A stretch of 55,110 bases of DNA from VBCK01 sp035511515 (GCA_035511515.1 DATKFG010000079.1:1-55110); one strand, 5' to 3'; positions 45,720 to 54,468 are shown, counted from the first letter of the stretch. Translations and numbers: made by a program. Notes: generated from the sequence alone by a model not told the origin.

Positions 45720-46724
45720 TCAACGCAAGGCGCTGCCGGCGCACTGCGACAACGAATTCAGATCGACGCAGCACGTGGTCGGCCGCCAGTAGAACCATCC
45801 GTAGCGGCCGTCGCCGCTGGTTTGCACGGGGCGCACTGAGCCGGGTGCCTGCGGCAGCGGCTGCTCGCCGATGTCGAAGCACGTGCTGACCGCCGGGTAG
45901 GCCTGCTGCATACGCCCGACCCGATCGACCGGGTACGGCAGGGTCCCGAGCTGGTCGCGCGCGATGCTGAGCGCGCGAAAGGCGGTCTTGGCCGAGTAGA
46001 CAACCGGCGGCGTGCCCAGATCGCGCATCTGGCGCGGATACAGCACGCCCCACCGGCCCAGCGTGGCCGATTCGCCGTCGAGCCATGAATCGATGGCGAG
46101 CAGGTCGCGGCAGCCCGTGCGCCAGTTGACCTCGTCGGCCTCGGACGCGTAGGCGAGCGCCGGCACGACCGAACCCACGCTTGAGGTAACGTTCGCCGTG
46201 ATCGCGGCAACGGCCGCCGCCGCGGGGCCGCATATCGAATCGGCCACGGCCGAAGGCGGCGGGGCCGGCACGCGCGCCTCGGACGGCCGGCACTGCAGGC
46301 ACGGTGGCTGTCCCGACACCATCCAGGCCGAATCGCTCAGTTGCCAGACGTGCACCTCGGCCGTGTTGTCCAGGCCGGAGTGCGACGAGCTCACGGTGCC
46401 GGCCGCTTCGGCCGCTGGCGCCCCGGGCAGCGGCAACGCCAGCAGCGAATCGCCGGGTGCGCGCACCGTCTCCACGAAGGCAACGGGCACGTACATCCAG
46501 AGCCGGTAACCGCAGGGAACCATGCCGCACCAGCACGGCCCTAGAAACTGCACGCGCGTGCAGGCCGGATCCGCGCTGATCCGGCCCGCGAGTTGCAGCG
46601 GATTGAACGGCGGATCGGCCGCCGCCGGAGCCGGCAGCCACAGGGGCGCGGCGCACGCGAGCAGCATCGTGCGGCGCAGGCGCCCACAGCGTGCCGACTG
46701 TGGCAGGACGGTTCGATCAGCCAT
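45720..46724 (-). CDS. Orphan TraU/TIGR03756-like conjugation protein
   Basis: 334 residues. A signal peptide (about 1-36, ending PAPAAADPP) is followed by a Cys-rich mature protein: ACTRVQFLGPCWCGMVPCGYRLWMYVP (starting about 54, split here only in description), then PPCLQC, NWRTGCRDLLAIDSWL, LYPRQMRDLG and, near the end, YGWFYWRPTTCC. This order (Cys-rich start, WRTG, YPR, xWxxWRPxxCC) matches my memory of the integrating-conjugative-element family TIGR03756 and resembles TraU. These proteins act in conjugative pilus assembly in the periplasm. No other type IV secretion or relaxase gene is present, so this is a remnant, a domesticated gene or a diverged relative. Confidence 0.6.
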   Translation of the reverse strand: MADRTVLPQSARCGRLRRTMLLACAAPLWLPAPAAADPPFNPLQLAGRISADPACTRVQFLGPCWCGMVPCGYRLWMYVPVAFVETVRAPGDSLLALPLPGAPAAEAAGTVSSSHSGLDNTAEVHVWQLSDSAWMVSGQPPCLQCRPSEARVPAPPPSAVADSICGPAAAAVAAITANVTSSVGSVVPALAYASEADEVNWRTGCRDLLAIDSWLDGESATLGRWGVLYPRQMRDLGTPPVVYSAKTAFRALSIARDQLGTLPYPVDRVGRMQQAYPAVSTCFDIGEQPLPQAPGSVRPVQTSGDGRYGWFYWRPTTCCVDLNSLSQCAGSALR

Positions 46725-46892
46725 CGCAGCGGGCGATTGTGTGCACCGGCACCCGGGCTGCGCACCGCTTTGGGTGGTAGTTGCGTGGCAGGGGAGGGCG
46801 GGCAGCGCCGCCTCTGCGCCATGGAAAAGGCCCGCTGCGCAAGTGCGAATACGCCCCATGCCGGCACGCCGCGATCAACCTAGGATGGCGCC

Positions 46893-47678
46893 ATGGATGC
46901 CACGGCCCCCCAATTCGATCCGCTCACGATGCAGGCCGCCCATGCGCGCATCGACGAGCTGTTGGCGCCGCTGCGAACGGTGGTGGACGGCCGCCTCGAT
47001 GCCGAGCTGGGGGCGCGGCTGCAGCAGATCGTGCCCGCCTCGCACTGTCTGTGCGTGATCGCCGATTCCGGCGGCAACGGCCTGGCCTCGGCGCCATTGC
47101 AGATGCACGGAACCATGCAGCGCGATCTGCGCGCACTTTATTCGACGCTGATCGGCGAGCGCGATCCGCTCGCCCTGCGGGCGCGCCAGGAATGGCGCCC
47201 CCTGGTAGCGCGAATCGACGAGCACACGGCCTGGGTCCGGTCGCAGGTGCGCCACGCCGAGACCTATGTCGCGTGGCTGCAACGCAACGGCGCCAGCGGC
47301 GCGAGCGATCTGGCGGTCGTGCCGGCGCGTGGCCGGCTTACCCGCGGCACCCTGTTCGTGTTCATGGGGACCGGGCCGGGGCAGGCCGACGTGCTCGCGC
47401 TGTTTTACGCTGCGCAGCGGCTGGCGGTCACGCTGGAATTGCGTCACCGGCCGTTCATTGCCGAATTGATGACGATGCGATTTTCACCGCGGGAAGCCGA
47501 CGTGCTGCGGGCGGGGCTGAAGGGATCGGCCGATGAACAGATCGCGGCCTGGCTGGGGCTATCGGTCGACGCGATCCGCTACTACTTCAAGAAGTTCAAG
47601 CACCGGGTGCCGCCCGTCATCGGCCACATGAAGCCGCGCGATCTGGCGCGCATACTGCACCAGCTGGATCGCCTGTAG
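46893..47678 (+). CDS. LuxR-type HTH transcriptional regulator
   Basis: 261 residues. The C-terminal region (about 196-250) is a LuxR-type helix-turn-helix: MRFSPREADVL, then DEQIAAWLGLSVDAIRYYFKKFK, matching the TxREREVL ... EIAxxLxxSxxTVxxHxxN pattern, with the last helix unusually aromatic and basic. The N-terminal 190 residues do not show clear acyl-homoserine-lactone-binding residues and have no receiver Asp, so the signal is unknown. It is divergent from the TraU-like gene with 168 bases between, and no luxI is present. Confidence 0.72.
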   Translation: MDATAPQFDPLTMQAAHARIDELLAPLRTVVDGRLDAELGARLQQIVPASHCLCVIADSGGNGLASAPLQMHGTMQRDLRALYSTLIGERDPLALRARQEWRPLVARIDEHTAWVRSQVRHAETYVAWLQRNGASGASDLAVVPARGRLTRGTLFVFMGTGPGQADVLALFYAAQRLAVTLELRHRPFIAELMTMRFSPREADVLRAGLKGSADEQIAAWLGLSVDAIRYYFKKFKHRVPPVIGHMKPRDLARILHQLDRL

Positions 47679-47723
47679 GCAGCCGCCGGTGCGGGCGACC
47701 CTGAAGGAGCACCTCGCACTGCC

Positions 47724-48473
47724 ATGGACGATCGCCAGCTTCAGCGCTACTCCCGCCACATTCTGCTGGATGAGATCGGCATCGAAGGCCAGCAGCGGAT
47801 CAGCGCCGCGCGCATTTTGCTGATCGGCGCCGGCGGCCTGGGGTCGCCGGCGGCGCTCTACCTCGCCAGTGCCGGGGTCGCCCGGCTGACACTGGTCGAT
47901 TCGGATCGGGTCGATCTGACCAACCTGCAGCGACAGGTGCTGCACACGACCGAACGGATCGGGCAGCTGAAAACGGCCTCGGCCCGCAGCGCGCTGCAGG
48001 CGCTCAATGCGCAGGTCCAGGTGGTCGAGGTCGCGCAGCGAGCCGGGCCGCGGGAACTCGATCCGCTGGTGGCCGATTGCGACATCGCGCTGGACTGCAG
48101 CGACAATTTCGCCACGCGCCACGCGCTGAACCGCGCTTGCGTACGCCACCGCCGCCCGCTCGTGTCGGGAGCGGCGGTGCGCTTCGACGGCCAGCTGGCG
48201 ACCTTCGACCGGCGCCTGGACGACTCCCCGTGCTACGCCTGCGTTTTTCCGGAATCCGCCGAGGCCGAGGACGAAACCTGCGCCATCATGGGGGTATTCG
48301 CGCCCCTCACCGGCATCATCGGTTGCCTGCAAGCGGCGGAGGCCCTGAAACTGGCCGCTGGCAGCGGGACCTCACTGCACGGCAGGCTGATGATCGTCGA
48401 CGCGCTCGAGATGCAATGGAGGTCGCTGACGATCGGTCGCGACCCGAACTGCGCGGTGTGCGGCGCCCGCTGA
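47724..48473 (+). CDS. MoeB/ThiF-family adenylyltransferase
   Basis: 249 residues. The ATP-binding loop is LLIGAGGLGSPAALYLASAGV (about 32-52), and DSDRVDLTNLQRQVLH is the typical second segment. The catalytic Cys186 is in ETCAIMGVFAPLTG. Zinc ligands are Cys170, Cys173, Cys243 and Cys246. It activates the C-terminus of a sulfur-carrier protein (MoaD or ThiS) by adenylation. The lack of a C-terminal rhodanese domain fits MoeB or short HesA/ThiF; the cofactor pathway is not settled by context. GAAGGAG lies upstream of the ATG. Confidence 0.92.
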   Translation: MDDRQLQRYSRHILLDEIGIEGQQRISAARILLIGAGGLGSPAALYLASAGVARLTLVDSDRVDLTNLQRQVLHTTERIGQLKTASARSALQALNAQVQVVEVAQRAGPRELDPLVADCDIALDCSDNFATRHALNRACVRHRRPLVSGAAVRFDGQLATFDRRLDDSPCYACVFPESAEAEDETCAIMGVFAPLTGIIGCLQAAEALKLAAGSGTSLHGRLMIVDALEMQWRSLTIGRDPNCAVCGAR

Positions 48474-48493
48474 ACCGAAGCGCCGGCGGCCCG

Positions 48494-49123
48494 TCAGGGG
48501 GCGGGCCCCACCATCGTCGTCAGCTGAATTTCCAGGCCCTCGGTCGGCTGTTTGCGAAAACCGCCCTTGGCGAACCGGTGCCAGCGTCCCAGCACGTAGG
48601 CCACCGCCAACGCGCCCCGCGCCCCGGTATCCAGATCGGCCGGCAATTCACCTTGCGAAACGGCCACCCGCAGGCTCTGGCGCAGCGATGCCTCGATCCG
48701 CTCCAGAAGTTGATTCATCCGGTCCTGCAGCCGCTCGTTTTCGTTCACGAGGGCGTCACCGACCAGCACGCGTGTCAGGCCCCGATTGGTTTGCGCGAAC
48801 TCCAGCAGCATCTGCACGATGCGCCGGGCCTGCCGCAGCCCCGAGTGTTCCTTGGTCGAAATGTCGTTGATCAGGCCAAAGATCGTCGTCTCGATGAACT
48901 CGATCAGCCCTTCGAACATCTGGGCCTTGCTCGCGAAGTGCCGGTAAAGGGCCGCCTCCGACACGTCGAGCTTGGCCGCAAGCGCCGCCGTTGTCACCTT
49001 CTCGCCACGCGGATCCTCGAGCATCGACGCCAGTGTCTGCAGGATCTGCAGGCGCCGTGTGCCGGGCTTGCGGCGCGTCCTGCCGGACTCGGCACTGTCG
49101 GTCGCTTGACTCGGGATTTCCAT
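48494..49123 (-). CDS. slmA: Nucleoid occlusion factor SlmA
   Basis: 209 residues, TetR-family fold. The HTH is TTAALAAKLDVSEAALYRHF (about 44-63), and RHFASKAQMFEGLIEFIE is typical of SlmA. SlmA binds DNA sites over the nucleoid and blocks FtsZ assembly there, so division avoids unsegregated DNA. The N-terminal extension (about 1-25) is basic and disordered, as in betaproteobacterial SlmA. It closes the minus-strand block argB / pyrimidine 5'-nucleotidase / sppA / slmA and lies 120 bases after sppA. Confidence 0.9.
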   Translation of the reverse strand: MEIPSQATDSAESGRTRRKPGTRRLQILQTLASMLEDPRGEKVTTAALAAKLDVSEAALYRHFASKAQMFEGLIEFIETTIFGLINDISTKEHSGLRQARRIVQMLLEFAQTNRGLTRVLVGDALVNENERLQDRMNQLLERIEASLRQSLRVAVSQGELPADLDTGARGALAVAYVLGRWHRFAKGGFRKQPTEGLEIQLTTMVGPAP

Positions 49124-49242
49124 CGGCGGTCGGCTCGCGGAGGGGCAAAATCTACCGGAATCCCAAGCGACGTGGGGAATTACTTACTTGCGGTCGATGT
49201 TGCGACGCGCGACCCGATATGGTGCATCCGCCAGGCGGCTGC

Positions 49243-51096
49243 TCAGGGGGCCCGACACAGGCAGTGCGCCAGCACCCGAGGAGGCGTTGCGCTCTCGGAC
49301 AGCAGCCGGTTCAGGTCCTCGCCGACCCGCAGCGGTGCCTCGATACCGAGCAGCAGCCGTCCCGTGAACGGCCCGCCCAGCCGAAGCGCCGCCCGCGCGG
49401 CTCCATCGGCCAGTAGGTCAAGCAGCCGATTCAGTCCCTTTGGTTCCAGTTCGACGTACACCGTCCGAAAGCCTGGACCAAGCTTGGCTTGCTGCGCCGC
49501 GTCATGAATCGCCGCCGTCAGCCCGCCGAAGCCGTCCACCAGGTGCCGCTCGCGCGCCTGGCGTCCGGTCCAGACGCGGCCTTGCGCAACCTGCTCGATC
49601 TGCTCGGCGGACGCGTGCCGGCTGGCCGCGGTGCGCGCCAGAAATTCCTGGTAGATGTGACCGACGCTGGCCTGGATGACCTGTCCGAAGCGCGGATCCA
49701 GCGGCCGGCGCAGATCGGGTCCACCGGCCAGCCAGGTGGTCGTCACCCCGCCCGTGTGCACCCCGACCTTGTCCAGCGTCTTGTCGAAAGTCGGCACCAT
49801 CCCGAACACGCCGATCGAGCCGGTGATCGTGGCCGGGTCGGCCAGCACTTCGTCGGCCGAAGTCGTCACCCAGTAGCCGCCCGAGGCCGCCACGTCGCTC
49901 ATCGAGACCACCACCGGCTTGCCGGCTTTGCGCGTGACCTCCAGCTCGCGGCGGATCAGCTCGGCGCCGAAGGCACTGCCGCCCGGCGAATCGACGCGCA
50001 GCACCACAGCCTTGATCGTATCGTCGTCACGAGCACGCCGGATCAGTTCGGCGGTGGAGTGCCCGCCGATGACTCCCTGGGGCGCGTCACCGTCGATGAT
50101 GTCACCCTGAGCGACCACCACCCCGACCTGCTGGGTGCGGTCGCCCACGTCGGGCAGCGCGTAGCGGTACTCCTGGAACGACACCTGACGGAAGGTCTTG
50201 TGCTCCGGATCCTCCGCCCCACGCTTGATCAGCAGCGCGCGCAGCTCGTCGCGCGTCAACAACGCATCGACCAGCTTCTCCGACAGGGCGAGCTTGGCCA
50301 GATCGCCTCCGGCCGCGGCCAGGCGCAGCGGCAGCTCGTCGATCATGTGGCCGATCGCGCCGGGAGCCAGTTTGCGCACCTGCTCTACTTGCCCCGTGTA
50401 GGAGGCCCAGGCGTCGTTCAGCCAGAACGCATCGGCTTCGATCGCCTCGCGCGAAGGCGCGTTGTTCACGAACGGCTCGACAAAGCTCTTGTACTTGCCG
50501 ACGCGGAACACGTTGACCGTCACGCCGAGCCGGTCCAGCGCGTCCCGGTAGTAGTTGCGATAGCCGCCCAGGCCCGTCAGCAAAATCGCCCCGCTCGGGT
50601 GCAGGTAGACCTGATCGGCGTGCGCGGCCAGGTAGTACTGCGCCTGACTCATCTGCGAACCCCAGGCCAGCACCTGCTTGCCGGAGGCGCGGAACCGGTC
50701 CAGCGCGGCCGCGATCTCGTTCAGCTTGGCCATGCCGGCGCTGCCCATGTCGTCCAGGATCAGCACCACGCGTGCGACCTTCGGATCATGGGACGCCGTA
50801 TCCAGCACCCCGACCACGTCGCGCAGCTGGGTCTCGCGCTCGACGCCACCGAGCGTCTCGGTCAGCACGGCCTCGCGGGCGCTGCCGCTGAACTGTTCGA
50901 CCAGATCGCCCTTCAAGGCCATGACCAATGTGGTGTTGTCCGACAGGCGCAGGTGGGTGCCGGCGAACAGAACAAAGCCCAGCACGAAAATGATCAGCAG
51001 GAACAGCACGTTCACCACCAGGCGACGGGCCGCGTCGACCACCCGCAGGAAGCCTCCGACGCTCCGGCGCAGCCATCCAGGGTTTGAGTCGGCCAT
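49243..51096 (-). CDS. sppA: Signal peptide peptidase SppA, 67K type
   Basis: 617 residues, a membrane-anchored S49 serine protease. One membrane helix (about 28-46) anchors two protease-like halves. The catalytic pair of E. coli SppA is kept: Lys203 in GKYKSFVEPF and Ser405 in AASGGYW. It degrades signal peptides left in the inner membrane. It lies 38 bases downstream of the pyrimidine 5'-nucleotidase start-side neighbour and is in the same direction as argB. Confidence 0.94.
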   Translation of the reverse strand: MADSNPGWLRRSVGGFLRVVDAARRLVVNVLFLLIIFVLGFVLFAGTHLRLSDNTTLVMALKGDLVEQFSGSAREAVLTETLGGVERETQLRDVVGVLDTASHDPKVARVVLILDDMGSAGMAKLNEIAAALDRFRASGKQVLAWGSQMSQAQYYLAAHADQVYLHPSGAILLTGLGGYRNYYRDALDRLGVTVNVFRVGKYKSFVEPFVNNAPSREAIEADAFWLNDAWASYTGQVEQVRKLAPGAIGHMIDELPLRLAAAGGDLAKLALSEKLVDALLTRDELRALLIKRGAEDPEHKTFRQVSFQEYRYALPDVGDRTQQVGVVVAQGDIIDGDAPQGVIGGHSTAELIRRARDDDTIKAVVLRVDSPGGSAFGAELIRRELEVTRKAGKPVVVSMSDVAASGGYWVTTSADEVLADPATITGSIGVFGMVPTFDKTLDKVGVHTGGVTTTWLAGGPDLRRPLDPRFGQVIQASVGHIYQEFLARTAASRHASAEQIEQVAQGRVWTGRQARERHLVDGFGGLTAAIHDAAQQAKLGPGFRTVYVELEPKGLNRLLDLLADGAARAALRLGGPFTGRLLLGIEAPLRVGEDLNRLLSESATPPRVLAHCLCRAP

Positions 51097-51134
51097 GGGT
51101 TCTCCCAGCGCTCGTGGGTTGGAAGCCGACGAGC

Positions 51135-51827
51135 TTAGCCCAGACGGCGGGACAACTGGCGCACCGTGTGCACCCTGGCATCGACGTACGCGGTGCCGAC
51201 CAGTGGGCGCCGCGCTCGGGGCGCAATCCTGAGCACCGTCGCAAAGCCCGCCGCCCGGGCCGCCTTCAAGTTGGCCAGGCTGTCGTCGACCAGCACGGCG
51301 CGGCGCGCATTGATGCGGCCCGCGAGTCCCTCGCGCGCCAGCACGACCCGCAGCATCGATACCGATGGCTTGGGCCGGAATTGGCCGTGCAGCCGCAGCC
51401 GCTCGATCGAGTAACGCTGGCGGAACTGCCGGTGCAGGCCGAGCCGCCGCAGCACCTGCCCGGCATAGGCGGCGGGCGCATTGGTCAGCAGCACTTTGCG
51501 GCCCGGCAGCCGCGCGAGCATGCGCGCCAGTCCCCGCTCGATCCGCACCAGTTCATCGACCCTGAAGTCGTGCGTCTCGTGCAGGAAGCGGTCAGGATCG
51601 ACCCCATGATGGCGCACCAGGCCGAGCATGGTGGCGCCGTATCGGAGCCAGTACCGGCGTCGGAGCTGATCGGCCTGCTCCCGGTTCACTTCCAGGTGCC
51701 GCTGCACGAAATCGGTCATCCGCTGGTCGATCGCCGCGAAGATCGCGTGCGAGGCCTCGTGCAGCGTGTCGTCCAGGTCCAGGAACCACACCCGGCCGCG
51801 GGCAGGCCGGCCGCTCGATGGTTTCAC
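51135..51827 (-). CDS. Pyrimidine 5'-nucleotidase (HAD family)
   Basis: 230 residues. HAD motif I is WFLDLDDTLHEA (about 14-25), motif II is VLLTNAP (about 111-117), the Lys is in FRPKPSV and the final acidic motif is AVLVDDSLANLKAA. It follows argB, as in many Burkholderiales, where it is annotated as a pyrimidine-specific 5'-nucleotidase (SDT1-like). It dephosphorylates nucleoside monophosphates. 22 bases separate it from argB. Confidence 0.88.
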   Translation of the reverse strand: MKPSSGRPARGRVWFLDLDDTLHEASHAIFAAIDQRMTDFVQRHLEVNREQADQLRRRYWLRYGATMLGLVRHHGVDPDRFLHETHDFRVDELVRIERGLARMLARLPGRKVLLTNAPAAYAGQVLRRLGLHRQFRQRYSIERLRLHGQFRPKPSVSMLRVVLAREGLAGRINARRAVLVDDSLANLKAARAAGFATVLRIAPRARRPLVGTAYVDARVHTVRQLSRRLG

Positions 51828-51849
51828 CGCAAGCCGGGCGTCGACGCAG

Positions 51850-52737
51850 CTAATGCGAGCGGATCATCGTGCCGACGCCGCGATCGGTCAGGATTTCCAG
51901 CAGCAGGCAATGATCGACGCGCCCGTCGATGATGTGCACCGAATTCACGCCGCTGTGGGCGGCTTCCAGCGCCGAGGAGATCTTCGGCAGCATGCCGCCC
52001 GAAATGGTGCCGTCGGCGAGCAACTCCTGCACGCGGGTGGCGGTCAGGCCCGTGATCAGCCGGCCCTCGCAGTCCAGCACGCCGGGCGTGTTGGTCAGCA
52101 GCACCAGCTTTTCCGCAGCCAGGATCTCGGCGATCTTGCCCGCCACCAGGTCGGCATTGATGTTGTACGACAGGCCGTCCTCGCCGAACCCGATCGGAGA
52201 GATGACCGGGATAAACGCTCCGTCCTGCAGCGCGCGCACCAGCGACGGGTCGATGGCCTCGATTTCGCCGACCTGCCCCAGGTCATGCGTGTGGCCCGGA
52301 TCGTCGCGGTCGGCCAGTCGCATCTGCCGTGCGCGGATCAAGCCGCCATCCTTGCCGGTCAGGCCGACCGCCTGACCGCCGAAGCGATTGATCAGCATCA
52401 CGAGCTCCTGCTGTACCTGACCGGCCAGCACCCACTCGACGATCTCCATCGTTTCGGCGTCGGTCACTCGCATGCCCTGTACGAATCGGGACGTCTTGCC
52501 CACGCGCTCCAGCGCCTCGTCGATCTGCGGCCCGCCACCGTGCACGACGACCGGCTTCATCCCGACCAGTTTCAGCAGCACCACGTCGTGCGCGAAGCTC
52601 TCCTTCAGCGGCTGCTGGGTCATCGCGTTGCCGCCGTACTTCACGACGATCGTGCGGCCATGGAAGCGGCGGATGTACGGCAGGGCCTCGGAAAGGATCT
52701 CGGCCTTCAGTTCGGTCGGGATCTGCGCCCGGTCCAT
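51850..52737 (-). CDS. argB: Acetylglutamate kinase
   Basis: 295 residues. It phosphorylates N-acetylglutamate, the second step of arginine synthesis. VVKYGGNAM (about 31-39) is the phosphate-binding segment, VVVHGGGPQID (about 63-73) contacts acetylglutamate, LTGKDGGLI follows, and NINADLVAGKIAEIL and GGMLPKISSALEA are the nucleotide-binding parts. It lies between the dispersed repeat and the nucleotidase gene, in the same direction. Confidence 0.96.
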   Translation of the reverse strand: MDRAQIPTELKAEILSEALPYIRRFHGRTIVVKYGGNAMTQQPLKESFAHDVVLLKLVGMKPVVVHGGGPQIDEALERVGKTSRFVQGMRVTDAETMEIVEWVLAGQVQQELVMLINRFGGQAVGLTGKDGGLIRARQMRLADRDDPGHTHDLGQVGEIEAIDPSLVRALQDGAFIPVISPIGFGEDGLSYNINADLVAGKIAEILAAEKLVLLTNTPGVLDCEGRLITGLTATRVQELLADGTISGGMLPKISSALEAAHSGVNSVHIIDGRVDHCLLLEILTDRGVGTMIRSH

Positions 52738-52812
52738 AGGTCGCGGCAGGAAGGTGCGTTCGCTCGTTGCGATCGACAGCGGGGAAGCTGGCGGTCAGTC
52801 TAGCATCGCACG

Positions 52813-52941
52813 CCCTCACCCCCGTCCCCTCTCCCGCTGCGCGGGCGAGGGGCGATATGGTGTGCCTGTGCGAATGCCTACGCGCTTGCGGCGTCCGATC
52901 GCCCCTCGCCCGCGCAGCGGGAGAGGGGACGGGGGTGAGGG
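52813..52941. repeat. Dispersed palindromic (REP/BIME-like) repeat, copy 2, complete
   Basis: A 129-base element whose two ends are inverted copies of each other: it begins CCCTCACCCCCGTCCCCTC and ends GAGGGGACGGGGGTGAGGG, each followed inward by CCGCTGCGCGGGCGAGGGGCG or its complement. The spacer, about 45 bases, contains CTTGCGG and ends CCGAT; the spacer of copy 1 contains CTTGCGG and ends CTGAT, so spacer and arms move together. It lies between argB and the small basic protein gene. Confidence 0.85.
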
Positions 52942-52943
52942 TA

Positions 52944-53120
52944 TCAGCCGTCGCCCAGCAATCGCTTCAATCTGCGCTTGGCCGCCTGGCGCTGACCGCC
53001 CGGCGTGACCCCGTGCGGGCCGGCCGGACGCTTGCGCGCGGGCACCGCGACCGGGTTGCGCGGCCGCAGCCCGTCGGTGCGGAACACCAGCTTTTGCCGG
53101 GTCTTGAGCCCCTTGGCCAT
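52944..53120 (-). CDS. Small basic protein downstream of hslU
   Basis: 58 residues, ATG at 53120 and TGA ending at 52944. It reads MAKGLKTRQKLVFRTDGLRP, then RNPVAVPARKRPAGPHGV and a Lys/Arg-rich tail ending RLLGDG. It is strongly basic, has no membrane segment or signal, and resembles a nucleic-acid-binding or ribosome-associated peptide. The start is 12 bases after the hslU stop, with no good ribosome site, so it is probably coupled to hslU. Its stop lies 3 bases from the dispersed repeat. I know no family name; reality is supported by position and by clean in-frame codons. Confidence 0.6.
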   Translation of the reverse strand: MAKGLKTRQKLVFRTDGLRPRNPVAVPARKRPAGPHGVTPGGQRQAAKRRLKRLLGDG

Positions 53121-53132
53121 CGGACAGGCCGG

Positions 53133-54458
53133 TCACAGCACGTAGCGAGCCAGGTCCTCGTTGGCCGCCAGTTCCGCGAGCCGCTGATCCACGTAGGCCG
53201 AGTCGATCACGGCGCGCTGCGCGCCCTGGCTGGCGGCCTCGTAGGAGATGTCCTCGAGCACCTTTTCCATCACGGTGTGAAGCCGGCGCGCTCCGATGTT
53301 CTCCGTGCGCTCGTTGATGGTGAAGGCGATCTGCGCCAGCCTCGAGACACCGTCGGGCGTGAACTCGAGCGTCACGCCTTCGGTCGCGAGCAACGCCTCG
53401 TACTGACGCACCAGGCAGGCGTCGGTGCCCGTCAGGATGCGCTCGAAATCCGCGGCCGACAGGGATTCGAGCTCGACCCGTATCGGAAAGCGCCCCTGCA
53501 ATTCGGGCATCAGATCGGACGGTTTGGACAGGTGGAAGGCGCCGCTGGCGATGAACAGGATATGGTCGGTGCGGATCATCCCGTACTTGGTGTTCACGCT
53601 CGTGCCTTCCACCAGCGGCAGAAGATCGCGCTGCACGCCCTGGCGCGACACGTCAGCGCCCTGTATCTCGCTGCGGCTGGCGATCTTGTCGATCTCGTCC
53701 AGGAACACGATGCCGTTGGCCTCGACGTTGGCGATCGCCTTGAGCTTCAGATCGTCGTCGTTGACCAGGCGCGCAGCTTCCTCGTCGGCCAGAGCGCGCA
53801 GCGCCTCGCGCACTTTGAGCTTGCGCGTGCGGCGGCGTCCCGCGCCAAGGTTCTGGAACATCGACTGGATCTGCTGGGTGAGCTCTTCCATGCCCGGCTG
53901 CGCCAGCACCTCCAGCTGTGCCGACGGAGCCGTCAGCTCGACCTCGACTTCCTTTTCGTCGATCTCGCCTTCGCGCAGCTTCTTGCGCATTTTCTGGCGC
54001 GTGCTGCCGTCGACGTCGCGCTCGACCTCGCGCCCCGTCGGATCGCGCGGCGGCGGCAGCAGCACATCCAGCAGACGCTCCTCGGCCGCGTCCTCGGCGC
54101 GCGCGCGCACCTTGCGCATTTCCGCCTCCCGCGTCTGCTTGACCGCAATGTCGGCCAGGTCCCGGATGATCGCGTCGACATCCCGCCCGACGTAGCCGAC
54201 CTCGGTGAACTTGGTCGCCTCGATCTTGATGAACGGCGCGTCGGCCAACCGCGCCAGGCGGCGCGCGATCTCGGTTTTGCCCACCCCGGTCGGACCGATC
54301 ATCAGGATGTTCTTGGGCGCGATCTCGCCGCGCAGCGGCTCGGCCACGTGCTGGCGGCGCCACCGGTTGCGCAGCGCGACCGCCACCGCGCGCTTGGCGC
54401 GCTGCTGGCCGACGATGTGCTTGTTCAGCTCGTGAACGATTTCCTTGGGGGTCATCAT
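53133..54458 (-). CDS. hslU: ATPase subunit HslU of the HslVU protease
   Basis: 441 residues, AAA+ unfoldase feeding the HslV peptidase. It begins MMTPKEIVHELNKHIVGQQ. Walker A is GPTGVGKT (55-62), Walker B is VFLDEIDKIA, and an I-domain (about 105-225) and the sensor region DLMPELQGRFPIRVEL follow. The C-terminus ends in LARYVL, close to the family's docking tail that activates HslV. The stop of hslV lies 10 bases upstream, so the two are one operon, as usual. Confidence 0.97.
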   Translation of the reverse strand: MMTPKEIVHELNKHIVGQQRAKRAVAVALRNRWRRQHVAEPLRGEIAPKNILMIGPTGVGKTEIARRLARLADAPFIKIEATKFTEVGYVGRDVDAIIRDLADIAVKQTREAEMRKVRARAEDAAEERLLDVLLPPPRDPTGREVERDVDGSTRQKMRKKLREGEIDEKEVEVELTAPSAQLEVLAQPGMEELTQQIQSMFQNLGAGRRRTRKLKVREALRALADEEAARLVNDDDLKLKAIANVEANGIVFLDEIDKIASRSEIQGADVSRQGVQRDLLPLVEGTSVNTKYGMIRTDHILFIASGAFHLSKPSDLMPELQGRFPIRVELESLSAADFERILTGTDACLVRQYEALLATEGVTLEFTPDGVSRLAQIAFTINERTENIGARRLHTVMEKVLEDISYEAASQGAQRAVIDSAYVDQRLAELAANEDLARYVL

Positions 54459-54468
54459 CCGGGCGATG

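Noticed and set aside
52816..53136. A 106-residue minus-strand frame spanning the dispersed repeat
   Set aside because: It is in a different frame from the 58-residue protein and its C-terminal half is translated repeat; only the smaller frame at 52944-53120 is credible.
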